Translations under genes and position numbers: made by a program
NCBI RefSeq assembly: GCF_902806685.2
Contig: NC_048542.1
Coordinates: forward strand, 3,890,533 to 3,954,532
Direction: 5' to 3'
DNA: 64,000 bases
Source: Maniola hyperantus
Taxonomy: Eukaryota; Arthropoda; Insecta; Lepidoptera; Nymphalidae
Part shown: positions 50,601-61,950 of the stretch, one piece after another
Layout: every line of letters starts with the position of its first letter
How positions within the stretch are numbered: position 1 is the stretch's first letter
The notes under the pieces: generated by a model
Told to the model about the DNA's origin: nothing
The model's input: only the letters and a program-made list of their open reading frames with translations
Databases searched by the model: none

Positions 50601-53600
50601 TTCCATCAATCGAGAAGCCGATTCCAGTACTGCCGAGCTCATCGATCAGCTGGTTTATATATACGTTAAACAGAGCGGGAGATGTTAATCCACCCTGCCT
50701 AACGCCACACTCAAGACGATATGACTCTGAAAAAGAATCGGCCCACTTAACCTTATTTGTTTGTGAGCTATACCAATATTTTAGAATATCAATTAATTCT
50801 GACGGCACATTTAAGCTCTGTAGCTTTTCCCATAGTTTGTCATAACAGACCAGATCAAACGCCTTGAAAAGGTCAAGAAAGGCAGCGTATACTGGTGTTT
50901 TCCTGTCCGTATAGTATTTGAGTTATTGAGACATGTTCCCAGGGCAATAGCAAGTTGCGGGACTTCTAATCTGTGCTTCAAATCTTACCAAAAAAAATTA
51001 TTTATGTATGCACCTACCTATTATACGATTGATAATTTTCTTCACCAGGCGAAGGGTGCTCAGAGAATGCGTCGCATGATGATATCAGAGATGAATGATT
51101 TGATCTGAAACAGACTAAAAATTAGCTCGGCCTACAGTACTAGTACAAGCTCAGGACGTCCGCCTTCTAATCGGAGGTCGGGGGTTCGATTCCGGGCACG
51201 CACCTCTAACTTTTCAGAGCTATGTGCGTTTTAGTAATTAACTTGATTTTACGGTAAAGGAAAACATCGTGACGAAACCTGCATGCCTGAGAGTTCTCCA
51301 TAATGTTCTCAAAGGTGTGCGAAGTCTACCAATCCGCACATGGCCAGCGTGGTAGACCATGGCCAAAACCCTTCTCACTCTGAGAGGAGACCCGTGCTCT
51401 GTAGTGAGCCGGCGATGTGTTGATCATGAGACTTTAAACGGTTACCTTGTTCCTTTAGAAGAACAAGATGCAGTACGATGGTGAGCCGAATGCCGCCTTC
51501 GTCGCGGCGACCGTCCTATCGACTCTGTGCCCACTACTACGTTCACACTGCAACAATGACATAGGTACTTACAGATATCCGGCTCGAAGGACCAACATTG
51601 TATTAGGTATATACTCAGAGTAAATCACTTACTGACGTGCTAACGTGCTAATGATACGAACTGTTCCAGTTGGAGCATAAAGGGATATTCTTCCTTACTT
51701 CCTTGAGCGCTACAACTGTTTATGGGTGTTGGCCTCCCCTGCAATTATCCTCCTTTTATTTCTATCCTTTACTTCTATCTTGTGATGTCTCATCATGTTG
51801 TCAGTTTCTAATTTTATGTAGGTACCTACCTAGATTTTATCATCTTGCACGTATGTACTACTAATACTTAGTCAAAATTTTCCAGTTGAAAACATCAAGG
51901 GATAAATTATGTTATAGCTTAAATGAATATATATTATATCATCAAGCGGCTCACTCAACTCTTGTTTTATATACTTATATTTTTTATTTATTTACGGTCT
52001 TTATGTTTGAAAAGAGCAACCGGCGAGTTTCTTGCTGGTTCTTCGCGGTAGGAAAGGCATTCCGAACCAGTAGTAAATTAAAACTTGAATAAAAATATAG
52101 TATTCTATTCTATTCTATTGTAAAAAATATGAAAAAGGTTTAGGTGAAAGTGAATTATGATGTTCTTACTGTTCAGGATAGACGTGCGCCTGGGCATGCA
52201 AGTCTGGTAACGATTTATGGCTGTTAATATTTGTGCTGTCGTCTTCACGTGCGCTCGGCTGTGAATGTGAATTTGATCTGAAAACAATCAAATCGGTTTG
52301 AGTAATTGATGTAAAACTCAAGAATATACGTCTACTATCACTGCCCAACGGATCAACGTGATTTTTTTAAATTATTTATTATAAGTATTATTATGATTAA
52401 TTATTTATTATAAGTATTATTATTGTATATAAGTTGATTTGGGTATTTATTATAAGATATTTATGTAGTTTATTAGATTCTAGTACCGTAGACCTATTCC
52501 ACTTCTTGATACGCCTTACTCACAAATTTGAATGGGAAGCTGGAAGAAATCTCTGTTTAGAGATAAGCATTTCCAATGTAACTTAATTTATTATTACTTT
52601 GTAACTACAATTTTGGTACATGAAAAATAAAAATAAATAAAATAGCAAAAAAAAATTGCATGGTTATAGTTAAAGAATCTGGGTGCGTCGAGCTTTTCGA
52701 CTGCCCGTTGAGCCAGATCTTTTTTACACGCTGCGAACTGTAGAACCAACTCCCTTCGGCGGTGTTCCAACAAGATTTCAACGTGGGGTTATTGAAGGGA
52801 CGGATCAACTTTCTGAAAGGCCGGCAACCATTGACGGTTCCCCTAGTGCTGCAAATATTCATGGGCGGCGGTGACCCCTTATTAGATGACCCGCCTGCTC
52901 GTTTGCTCGCTATTTTTATTTTTAAAAATCTTCTCACTGATTATGACAGCCTAGTATATAATTCAAAGGAAAAATATTAATTAATATACAAAAACTCGTC
53001 AAAAGTGTTAGTGTCAAAAGTACTGACCTAATATATCTAGGTGCGGAGTGAGCATATTCAGCAGGAGGACTGATGGCTTCCAACTGATCGCCGCTGCGGG
53101 AGATGTCGTTTGGTAACTGATGCGGACTTGACTGGGGGCTTGCTGCAAAGGGCATGTTAAGTAACTTTAGTTACAGCACTCTTGAAAGTCTTTGATTATG
53201 CAGAACAGTTCTGGTTCGATAACTTTTTGAACCCTTTTGAAGTGGGTCATACTCACAGTAACTTTTTAGTAACGGTGTACAGAGTCGAAAGCCTTCGTCA
53301 AAACACGAAAATAATTCTGATTCTGATTTCTCAGTGACTTTCGACCATTTTGTTAACAAAATAAATTCTATTCTATTCTAAAAAAACTGCATTATAAAGT
53401 GAAACTGACATTCTAAAAAAACTGTGTCCTGGTCAACATCCTGCATAAAATAGTTAGTTTGTGGAGAAGCACAAGGAGGGCTAATTTCTCCGTAAATATT
53501 AAACCTTTACATCAACAACGATGCCATGCAATGATTAATTCAAAGCTATAATATTTTAAAACCTAAAATACTTATTATACTTTTATTAGACTTACGTATT

Positions 53601-56600
53601 GAATATGCACTCTTGATAACTACTTCGCTAGGCCTCTGTCGTGGTATTACGAAAGATTCCGGAAAAAATACTCTCGCATCTCCAAAATTCACCGGCCGAC
53701 TCTTATCTTCCGATTTATGTTTGGAACCGGAAGTTCCGGATGATGAGGTCCCAGAAAAAGTTCCGGACGTGTGCTGGGAACGGGGTATCTCTCGTTCTGG
53801 GTACGAATCCTTTAGCCAGCGAGCTTCGGAGAACATTTTTTGCGCTGGAAAAATTTGCAGACCTTAGATGATAATGTAGCCTGAATGTCATAGCTTTTGA
53901 ACATTTCCTGCCTTTCCTTTAAAAACAAGCCAGATTTATTAGCAACATTAACACGTTAGGCAGATTAAACTAGTATATATGTCGGAGAACAAAGGGGATG
54001 GCTGACATCAGAAGGTAGTAATTTCAATTACAATCATTGTAATACTCACTAATTACACGTGAAAACCACTAGCCTAGCGTAACGTGACGTAGGTAAACCT
54101 AACCCTACCTAGCGACCGGCTCCACCATGTCCCCATACCGGTCCCAGACCAACCAGCTAACCTAGCACACCAGAATTAGTTCAATTAACATCAACTACAA
54201 CGATCACGTTTGTCTAATACAAATTGGAACGATACAAAAGGACTCACCCGATAAACAACCTGTCTAGATCGCCAAAACACACTCACAGCAACCTTTCACA
54301 ACCTAGTAGTATAACCTCAAACTGAAACCACATTAGGTCACAACGACAATGATAATAATAAAACCTACAGTACGACACACATAGTATCCACTGAGAAGCG
54401 ACTCTGGCCAAAGCCAAACGAATAATGTCTCGAGACACACTGCGCATCTCATTTTATAATCTCACAATGACGGTGGGGACGATGACGCGATGTTCAATGA
54501 GCAAAGTCTTTACAATTAAATGGCGGCGAGCCTACATATATATAAAAAACTATACTTAGATACCCATTTATCTATATTATTCGAGATTGAGTATGTTTTC
54601 AGTTTTAGTTACAGGTAGTCTCAACTCTTATTTTACTTCCTGTTTATTATTTTGCCTTCTTCTCTAGTTTATTTTTTACAACTTACAGACATAAGCCGGT
54701 GAGTAGACATTTTCTCTACTATCAGAATGTTCCAGCAACCTTCGCAACGTGTTCTGCAAACCTTCGCCCGCGCTCACCGCCCTTCTGGTACTAGCTATCC
54801 GAGTCGTTGCATCTGAAATAAGATATTAAACGTTTATTAAGTACTTCAGTATTTTCGATTTCTTTATTTGATATCACTGCAAAATTCGCTGCCATCCTTT
54901 AAATAAAAAGCCGTTAAGGGCAAAAAATATGTTATGAGCCATTGGCAAAAACATTAGTAATGTTTTTAAAAAAGAGGATAGGTACTTCGTAGGACTAGAC
55001 TAGAAACAACCTTGGTCCTATAAAGCATTTTTTTTTTTCGAAAAATTACTTTTTAAAATTGCCACGTTTTTTGGCGATAGCTCAAAAATATATTTTGCAC
55101 TTAGCTTGGCTTTTTAGCTAAAGGACGGCAGAACTGTAAACACCTTTTGGACCACTCATCCAGTTGAGTTTTAGTGCGGACTAATATGAATCGTAGTCCT
55201 CAAGGAGTCTCTAAGAATCGATAATGATATGAGAAATCCACTTACAAGGATTACAGCAGGCCTCATTGCTAAGAGTGCCGGAACTGACTAGATGACAGCC
55301 CCCGGCTGCTATCGCTTGACTAAGCCCGCTGCTTACCTGCAAGATTCATATTGTAAGTAGGTACTACTGAATAAGATACCGACTAAACACTCTTGCACTT
55401 TAAACTAAAAATGTTATAATTGGTCCTTGAAAACCTGTGCCAAGTAATCTTTCACGTCGCTACCGTGGTTAAGACCTTCAAGATATTTATGGTAGACCAT
55501 CACAACGTTTTGCGGTCGGACCTTATCTAAGAATTCATCATTTGGTAGGTACATTTACACTCTACATTATCATCAAGCGGCTCACTTCTGAGCACGGGTC
55601 TCATCTCAGAATCAGAAACGTTTGGGCATAGTCTACCACGCTAATCAAATGCAGATTGGCAGACTTCACATAACTTTGAGAACATTATGGAAAACTCTCA
55701 GGCATGCAGATTTCCTCACCGTTAAACACGTGATACATATTTAATTACTTAAAACGCACATGATCGTAAAAGTAAGAGGTGCGTACTCGGAGTCGGACCC
55801 CGAACCCCCTGTCTAGGTGGTCGACGTCTTATCCACGAGACTATCACACATCTACATCATTAATAAAATTGCCGTAACTGCTATAAAAGTAATTTTTCTT
55901 CCAACTGAGAAAAATAAGTTGTCAAATTTCTTTCCACTTACCCTCAAAGGCAGTTCTTGCTTTCGATCCAATACGGTTTCAGACTTAACATAGAACGCTT
56001 TGGATTCCGCCAGCAGTTCCACGGCCGACTTCCGCTTCTGCTGCTGCTGCGGCATAAGAGAACGCGGCTGCGCCATGTCTTTCTTGCGAGGGAGCTTGAA
56101 ACTGGCGAACAACGAATCTGCTAGACGACGTCTGAAATGACATCAAATTATTATTAGTTAATTGGTAAAAGCGACGGCAGTTTGTTGGGGTGGTGATAAT
56201 ATTATGTTACTGAATTCTTTTACCTATTATTATTTATTAGAGAAAATGTCACCAGAATAATACCATTAAGGCAGCTCAGTTCGGTGCTTTCTTCATACAA
56301 ACGTAGGAGGGAAAATACAACAATATTCGATATTGTACGCACAAAACTAAGAATTATATCGATTTATCTCGTCATTATCTAGGTTCAATGATATCTAAAA
56401 CATTGAAAAAAATATTGATTTAAAAGTTACGAGCCTCAAAAGATTCCTATTTTAACACTAAATCTATGACAACTTTGGGCGTAAATAAATAAGATTAGGG
56501 ATATGAAAATCCTAAAACAATTTATCATTACACGTAGTTTATTTATTCATTAGTTGAAATAACTTTACTTTACAAACCTAAATTCAGTAGTTTTTTCTCA

Positions 56601-56768
56601 AAAATACTTTTCCCAAACTACTGTTCAACCCTTTTCAAGCGCTAGATTTCGGCTAAAATCATCATGCTTCTCACCCCAAAACATTAGACACCGCGCGGGT
56701 GGCGGAGGGAAGGGCCAGCCCAGCGGCGCGCGGCTGCGCGTGTAATATTGTGGTTTCTATGACGACAA
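44632..56768 (-). CDS. Unrecognised Ser/Pro/Gln-rich multi-exon protein (5' end not found)
   Basis: Exons 5'->3' on the minus strand, phases matching throughout: (56768 or 56733)-56675 likely; 56131-55942; 55336-55246; 54812-54687; 53844-53596; 53142-53028; 52277-52170; 49595-49482; 49161-48996; 48243-48107; 47517-47412; 46390-46272; 46031-45800; 44760-44632 (TAG). About 627 residues without the first listed exon. Ordered parts: a charged helical segment (RRLADSLFASFKLPRKKD, KRKSAVELLAESKAFYVKSE); Ser/Thr-rich linkers; PPPPYPPHPHPHPHP; two similar SAPPQFQD / SAPPPQFQD motifs in adjacent exons; RPILRSKSDISD; and a C-terminal ERNARIIKWLCQCRKAQ. No signal peptide, membrane segment or known domain is evident; it looks like a disordered cytoskeletal or signalling adaptor. 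I do not assign a function. Confidence 0.85.
45083..45925 (-). repeat. 131-bp tandem array of an exon end plus donor
   Basis: The donor (ttac on this strand) recurs at 45156, 45272, 45403, 45534, 45665 and 45796, the last four intervals being exactly 131 bp. The gene's own exon 46031-45800 uses the right-most copy. The others lie downstream in its intron before the last exon at 44760. The copies carry a 2-bp loss relative to the exon ('gagactac' for 'gagacagtac'), so they are out of frame; reading through gives about ten residues (VSGLFGHGLETT) and a stop. The two left-most units are the most diverged. Confidence 0.92.
46645..47395 (+). repeat. Family E retroposon split by intervening sequence
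   Basis: Head at 46645-46735 ('gaaaatcagcgctgtatgtt') and tail at 47285-47395 ('gaagcgccggaataaccagc', 'gtgatgtgcggcaca', 'aaataaacgcc'). Between them lie unrelated sequence and a half copy of MITE M3 (46888-46994). The tail ends about 20 bp from the exon at 47412-47517. Confidence 0.6.
47853..48008. mobile_element. MITE (family M5)
   Basis: 'cccgcaaattgctattgcgc' and the inverted 'gcgcattagcaatt' bound a ~155-bp element holding 'tgacgtcattttgacgtcag'. It ends ~100 bp from the exon at 48107. A second copy at 49653-50965 is split by a LINE. Confidence 0.75.
48386..48531. mobile_element. Foldback MITE with TAA target duplication
   Basis: 146 bp in which the first ~57 bp ('ccctctaacaaataaacctg' onward) are repeated exactly in inverse at the other end. 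TAA flanks both sides (48383-48385, 48532-48534), as for PIF/Harbinger-type MITEs. Confidence 0.9.
48623..48797. mobile_element. MITE M2
   Basis: 'gcggggtgattatgtatctc' to 'gcaccccgcc', with the same inner landmarks as 13097-13279 in inverse orientation. Confidence 0.75.
49653..50965. mobile_element. MITE M5 interrupted by a LINE
   Basis: 49653-49773 ('agtccggcaaattgctaatg' to 'catttcgatgt') and 50923-50965 ('ttattgagacatgttcccag' to 'gttgcgggact') are the two parts of one M5 element, as judged against 47853-48008. The LINE at 49779-50921 sits exactly between them. Confidence 0.85.
49779..50921 (-). mobile_element. LINE reverse transcriptase, 5'-truncated
   Basis: The minus-strand frame 50808-49912 (298 residues) shows CGVRQGGLTSPALFNVYINQ and KKSELLVFK. 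The catalytic region reads LSYADELSPS where related elements have YADD followed by several hydrophobic residues, so the second Asp and a few neighbours are missing. FLDLFKAFDLV lies upstream of the first Met. The 3' tail is ATT-rich. It resembles CR1/Jockey-type elements; the clade is uncertain. Host intron: 49596-52169 of the unknown gene. Confidence 0.85.
51134..51432 (+). repeat. tRNA-derived SINE, head slightly truncated
   Basis: 'caggacgtccgccttctaat' with a box B-like 'ggttcgattcc', the conserved body and 'gcgatgtgttgatcatga' at the end. Confidence 0.85.
55565..55855 (-). repeat. tRNA-derived SINE, minus orientation, diverged
   Basis: 'gagcacgggtctcatctcag' through 'acattatggaaaactctcag' to the head 'ggtcgacgtcttatccacga'. 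It lies between two exons of the unknown gene. Confidence 0.8.
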
Positions 56769-57065
56769 CTGTTGTTATTAATATGTTTTCAAAAACAAAA
56801 GTCGTAATGATTTTATAAAATTAATTTTTATTCAGTGGCTATGCAAATGTGTAGAAGATTGAGCAGAGCAGAGTCAATAAGTCCTTCAAATACTTATTGC
56901 ATTTTGTACATTGACCTCTGGAATTTGAAATTTGGACACCAATTTTATTCATTGGTTTATTGACCTGACTTTGTTGTTGAGGTCCTAGTAGGGATATCTA
57001 CTCGTGTGGTCCTAGTACAATAGGTAAGTAACTTTTTTTAGTTATTTATTTTATCTAATTTTAAA

Positions 57066-57515
57066 AAACCGGCCAAGTGCGAGTTGCTCGCGCACCAAGG
57101 GTTCCGTACTCAGGTATTTTTTTGACATTTTGCTCCATAAATCAAAAACTATTATGCATAAAAATAAATAAAAATGTGTTTTAGAATACACACAATACAG
57201 TAAAGCCCTTTCATATAATACACCACTTGGTATACTTATTATACGTTGAAAATTGAAAATACTAATTATTTTTTCATTAACACACTTTAATTTTTTTTTG
57301 TAAGTTGTAATCACAAATCTATGGTTTTCGGATTTATTCCTTTACTTGTGCTCTAAGACCTACGTACCTACTAAATTTCATGATTCTGGGTCAACGGGAA
57401 GTATCCTATAGGTTTGTGTGACAGATACGACACAGACGGAGAGACGGACTGACAGACAGACAACGAAGTGATCCTAAGGGTCCCTTTTTTCCTTATAAAG
57501 TACGGAACCCTAAAA
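57066..57515 (-). repeat. Retroposon family C, minus orientation
   Basis: 'aaccggccaagtgcgagttg' at the left and 'aaagtacggaaccctaaaaa' at the right: the inverse of 10849-11279 with the same internal landmarks. Confidence 0.85.
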
Positions 57516-57584
57516 AGGTACCTGTATATGTATAATAATATAGGTAGGTAGGTACCTACCTGGTGGTATTTCTTTGTATTTTTA

Positions 57585-57840
57585 GGGTTCCGTACCTCAG
57601 AAGGAAAAAACGGAACCCTCTGTCTGTCTGTCTGTCGGTCCGTCTGTCCGTCCGTCCGTCTGTCCGTCCGTCCGTCCGTCCGTCCGTCCGTCCGTCCGTC
57701 CATGCGTCTGTCGGTCCGTCCATCGGTCCGTCTGCCCGTCCGTCTGTCCGTCTGTTCGTCTGTCGGTCTGTCCGTCTGTCTGTCTGTCCGTCTATCTGTC
57801 TGTCTGTCTGTCTGTCCGTCTTACAAATAAAGTACGCAAC
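57585..57840 (+). repeat. Family C 5' end with expanded GTCC/GTCT microsatellite
   Basis: 'agggttccgtacctcagaag' is followed by ~200 bp of imperfect (GTCC)n/(GTCT)n (57618-57822), at the same internal position where other copies have 4-6 units. Confidence 0.9.
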
Positions 57841-57963
57841 GCTTCGTACAAATAGTACTTTTTTATTTATTTACTAGCTGACGCCCGCGACTTCGCCCGC
57901 GTGGATGTAGGTTTTCAAAAGCCCGTGGGAACTCTTTTATTTTCTGGGATAAAAGAAGGCAGG

Positions 57964-58185
57964 TCATGCCTGTCGTAGAGGTGATGGCCGTTGGAGCCGG
58001 AAAGTTCTTGAGTGGAGACCGCGTAGGTATAAGTAAGCGTAGTGTGGGACGCCTTCCAGCACGATGGACCGACGATATACAGAGGCTGGCGGGAAGTGGC
58101 TAGGTGAGGAAGGCTGAGGACCGGGTGTGGTGGCGCTCTTTAGGGAAAGCCTATGTCCAACAGTGGACGACCGCAGGCTGATGAT
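57964..58185 (+). mobile_element. LINE 3' end (RTE-like C-terminus)
   Basis: The plus strand reads VGRLPARWTDDIQRLAGSG, a stop, then RKAEDRVWWRSLGKAYVQQW before the 'gatgatgatgg' tail. This ends like the common lepidopteran LINE ORF (GRPPARW-type motif, recalled). Only the last ~70 codons remain. Confidence 0.75.
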
Positions 58186-59120
58186 GATGGAAAAAATCAC
58201 GTTGATCCGTTGCACCCCTCACACGTCCCTATCCGCCTTCTCCACTCCTGTCACGCTGGCGAATAAGTTTGGAATAGAATAGGATTTCGATGGAGTGCGT
58301 GGATTTTTGTGAACGGAGTTCAACCATGTAGTCGTGGTTTGGTACAATAGTAAATGGTACAATATTAATTCACCAACAACAGTTCCTAAAACCCATAGAA
58401 TAGGAGTGCAGTACCCTGCAGCATCAGTATTGAAGAGTTGGAACTTAAAGTTCAATAATGGTATATATGTTTGGCATCTACAATATTATCTCACAATCAA
58501 CAGTGGCTTAGGAGTGCAATACCCTGCATCATCAGGGTTGAAGAGTTGGGATATCGAGTTGAATTATGAAGTCGTTGCTTGGTACCTAAACCAGAGATAG
58601 TTTATTCTAAGCGTACCTTTAATATCAATTCAACATCAACTATTCCTAAAACAGCTGATTGAAATCCAAAAGTACAAAAGCTACCCGTCATTATTATGAT
58701 GATGGTTGAGAAGTTGGAACTTGAAGTTTTAACATGTATGGTTTCTAACAAAAAAGAATGAATGAAATCGGACTACGCGTTAATGAATTACAGCTCAGTA
58801 TACATTTTAACTTTCAACCCCTCTCCTAAGGGAACCATGCTGAATTTCGGGATAAAAAGTATCCTATATCCTATATCCTCATAGTATGACGTCAAATCGT
58901 ACCAAGTTTCATTGGAATCCATTCAGTAGTTTCAGCGTGATGCGCGGCCGTGATACAGACAGACAGACAGACAGACAGACAAAAATGAAAAAAATTCCAG
59001 TTTTGGGTTAGTATCGATTATAGAGTGCTCTCGAAAAAAAAATTTCAAAATATCTTCAATGTACAGAATTTCACCTGTTACAGTTTTATTATAAGTAATA
59101 AAATAATAATAATAATATTG

Positions 59121-59600
59121 ATTCAGATACAAGTTAGCCCTTGACTGCAATCTCACCTGGTAGGTGACGATACAGTCTTGCTTACGACTATTTCGGATCG
59201 GAAATTCTTGGATTCAGGTTAAATGCAGTGCAAAAAGAGAGATCATTAGGATTCCGTACCTCAAAAGGAAAAAGGAACCCTTATAGGATCAGTTTGTTGT
59301 CTGTCTGTCTGTCCGTCTTACAAATAAAGTACGCAACGCTTCGTACAAATAGTACTTTTTTATTTATTTATTCAGATACAAGTTAGCCCTTGACTACAAT
59401 CTCACCTGGTGGTAAGTGACGATACAGTCTTGCTTACGGCTATTTCGGATCGGGAATTCTTGGATTCAGATTAAATGCAGTGCAAAAAGAGAGATCATTA
59501 GGATACCGTACCTCAAAAGGAAAAGGGAACCCTTATAGGATCAGTTTGTTGTCTGTCTGTCTGTCTATCTGTCAGTCTGTCAGTGTGTCTGTCAAGAAAC
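59121..59600 (+). repeat. ~260-bp direct duplication containing family C ends
   Basis: 'attcagatacaagttagccc' starts at 59121 and again at 59381. Each copy runs through 'gacgatacagtcttgcttac' to a family C 5' end ('ccgtacctcaaaaggaaaag'). The right copy continues into a longer family C body up to ~59850. Confidence 0.75.
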
Positions 59601-59854
59601 CTGTAGGGTACTTCCCACTGACCTAGAATGATAAAATTTGGCAGGTAGGTAGATCTTATAACAGTTATAACACACGTAAGGGGAAAAATCTGAAAACAAT
59701 GAATTTGTGGTTACATCACGAAAAATAAATAAAAATGTGTTCATTAACGAATAGTTAGTATTTTCAACTTTCAAGTAAGATTAGTAAACCAAGTGTGATA
59801 TCATATAAAAGGACCTTACTTGTACATCAAAAACCGATTTTATTTATTTTTATC

Positions 59855-60005
59855 CATACTAATATTATAAATGCGAAAGTGTATCTGTCTATCTGTCCGT
59901 CTGTCTGTCTGCTAGCTTTTCACAGCTCATCCATTTAACCAATTTTGATGAAATTTGGTACAAAAATAGCTTGCATCCCGGGGAAGGACATAGGCTACTT
60001 TTATG
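59855..60005 (+). repeat. Retroposon family A, truncated
   Basis: 'atccatactaatattataaa' to 'ggacataggctactttt'. Confidence 0.75.
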
Positions 60006-60007
60006 AT

Positions 60008-60740
60008 AAATAAGATTTAGTGGATACCGCTATTTTTCTGGAAATAACGTTAGATGCGAAACTTCAATGGGGCTCTCATATAAATAACTTATCGAACAGA
60101 CAGTTCTGCTGCATATGCGGTAAAAAAGATTCGCCAGTTGACAGACATAGAAACGGCGAGACTAGTATATTTTAGTTACTTTCACAGCATTATGTCATAT
60201 GGCATATTATTAGAAAAGAAAAAGAAAGAAAAGAAAAAACGTTTATTTTTTAAAGCTGTACCACACATTACCAGTTACCAACTGGTTAGGTTATCCCAGC
60301 GCCTCTTATACTTGAGTAATAAAGTCAAAAAACCTCAAGTAGAAGAAACGCCGGAATAAAGTATGTCATGTGTGGCACAACCCAAAAAAAAAGGTCCCTA
60401 CTCAGCATAAATGCATATTGTCTTGCACAAGTACAAAAACATACAGCGCTGGTTTTCAGTAGAAACCCTGATTCAGATGGCACCACGGAATTATTATGGG
60501 GTAATGCTGCTGATATAAATTCTATTTTTGTGCTGCAGAAAAGGGCTGTTCGAGCCATATATAGTATGGGACCACGAGAGTCGCTGAGAACTAAATTTAG
60601 AGAAGTTAAAATTATGACAGTGCATAATCAATATATTTTTGAAAATTTATTGTACGTATATAAAAACATAAATAAATTAAAAAAAAGTGACTGTCATAAG
60701 TTCAAAGTGACTGTCATAAGTTCAAAGTTTTCATAAAACG
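60008..60740 (+). pseudogene. Jockey-like LINE RT remnant, interrupted
   Basis: 60020-60211 encodes the post-catalytic part of a reverse transcriptase (LDAKLQWGSHINN, a frame change, then AVKKIRQLTDIETARLVYFS and SIMSYGIL). It resumes at 60486 with LWGNAADINSIFVLQKRAVR and RESLRTKFREVKIMTVHNQY. The gap is filled by the insertion at 60212-60485. Confidence 0.8.
60212..60485 (-). mobile_element. Family E retroposon inserted in the LINE remnant
   Basis: The TTTC-type tail (seen as GAAAAGAAAAAG) is at the left, and the family E body runs in inverse to 'cagcgctggttttcagt'. attatta occurs at both edges, a likely 7-bp target duplication. This is the best-bounded copy of the family. Confidence 0.8.
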
Positions 60741-61199
60741 TAAACTAATTAAAAAATCCTATTACATTGTAAAGGATTATTTAAATGATAAGCAAGCTTG
60801 GGAATGAGTTGCTCGGCTTTGTGATAGTTCTAATAAGTTTAATTTATGATTTTGTAAAGTGGTGATAATAAAAAGAATACCCGGCTGAGTTAGCTGTGGG
60901 CTCTTCTCAGTCTTGGGCACGTTTGGAACCCTCGTAGCGTTTGCGAAATAATTATCACCACTATATTTTACAAATCCAACAACTGACAATCGAAAAGAGT
61001 AATTTATTACCTATTTTGAACAAATCATTTGACTTTGACTTTTGATCCCGGAAAATCAAAGTTCCCACGGGATTTTTAAAAAACCTAAATCCACGCGGAC
61101 GAAGTTGCGGGCATCATCTAGTGCATACTAAATAGTTTTTGATTTATCATGCAAAATGTCAAAAAATACTATTTACCTATTTATTTATTTTTATTTTTC

Positions 61200-61390
61200 A
61201 CTAGCTGCCCCGGCGAACTTCGTACCGCCTAACAGTCGATTCTTTTTCAGGAATTTTTTAAAAAAATTCTCTCCGTAAGAACCATATTCGTACTTCAAGG
61301 AATATTATAAAAAAAGAATTAACGAAATCGGTTCAGCTGTTCTCGAGATTTGCGATCAGCAACACATTTAGCGATTCATTTTTATATGTA
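61200..61390 (+). repeat. Retroposon family G
   Basis: 'actagctgccccggcgaact' to 'gcgattcatttttatat'. A second copy lies at 63691-63893 with about 90 % visual identity. No coding capacity. Confidence 0.8.
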
Positions 61391-61624
61391 CCGAAATTCT
61401 AGTTACATAGTAGTAATAAATTAAGTTACATTGTAAATGCTTATCTCTAAACAGAGATTTAGAGATAAACATTTTACTATTGTAGTACGGAAACCTCGGG
61501 GCGCGAGTCTGACTCGTACTTGGCCGGTCGGTCTGTCGGTCGGTCGGTCGATTTATTTTAGAATGCATCGTATCGACAGCTGGTGGTAGTAGTTTACATA
61601 TATCCTACTAATATTATAAACTAG

Positions 61625-61950
61625 GTGAAGCTATGATAGCCTAGTGGTTAGGACGTCCGCCTTCTAAACGGAGGTCGGGGGGTTCGATCCCGGGCACGCA
61701 CCTCTAACTTTTCGGAGTTATACGCGTTTTAATTAATTAAATATCACTTGCTTTAACGGTAAAGGAAAACATCGTGAGGAAACCTGCATGCCGAGTTATG
61801 CCTCCATAATGTTCTCAAAGGTGTGTGAATTCTACCAATCCGCACATGGCCAGCGTGGTAGACTATGGCCAAAACCCTTCTCACTCTGAGAGGAGACCCC
61901 TGCTCTGTAGTGAGCCGGCGATGGGTTGATCATGATGATGATGAGGTGAT
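61625..61950 (+). repeat. tRNA-derived SINE, full length
   Basis: 'gtgaagctatgatagcctag' (box A-like 'tagcctagtggttaggacg'), box B-like 'ggttcgatccc', conserved body, (GATGAT)n end. The tail runs directly into a family A copy in inverse. Confidence 0.9.

Noticed and set aside
52605..52980. Opposing frames of 110, 63 and 72 residues around 52600-52980
   Set aside because: No splice sites in phase with the host gene. The plus reading (FNVGLLKGRINFLKGRQP) looks like the tail of a decayed LINE, but too little remains to classify.
54000..54530. Alternative promoter and first exon of the unknown minus-strand gene
   Set aside because: The following exon (53844-53596) contains an ATG (MFSEARW), but I could not find a convincing donor or promoter signature in this stretch; left unannotated.
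57371..57877. Thr/Asp/Arg- and Ser/Val/Cys-rich frames
   Set aside because: Translations of the (GTCC)n/(GTCT)n microsatellite.
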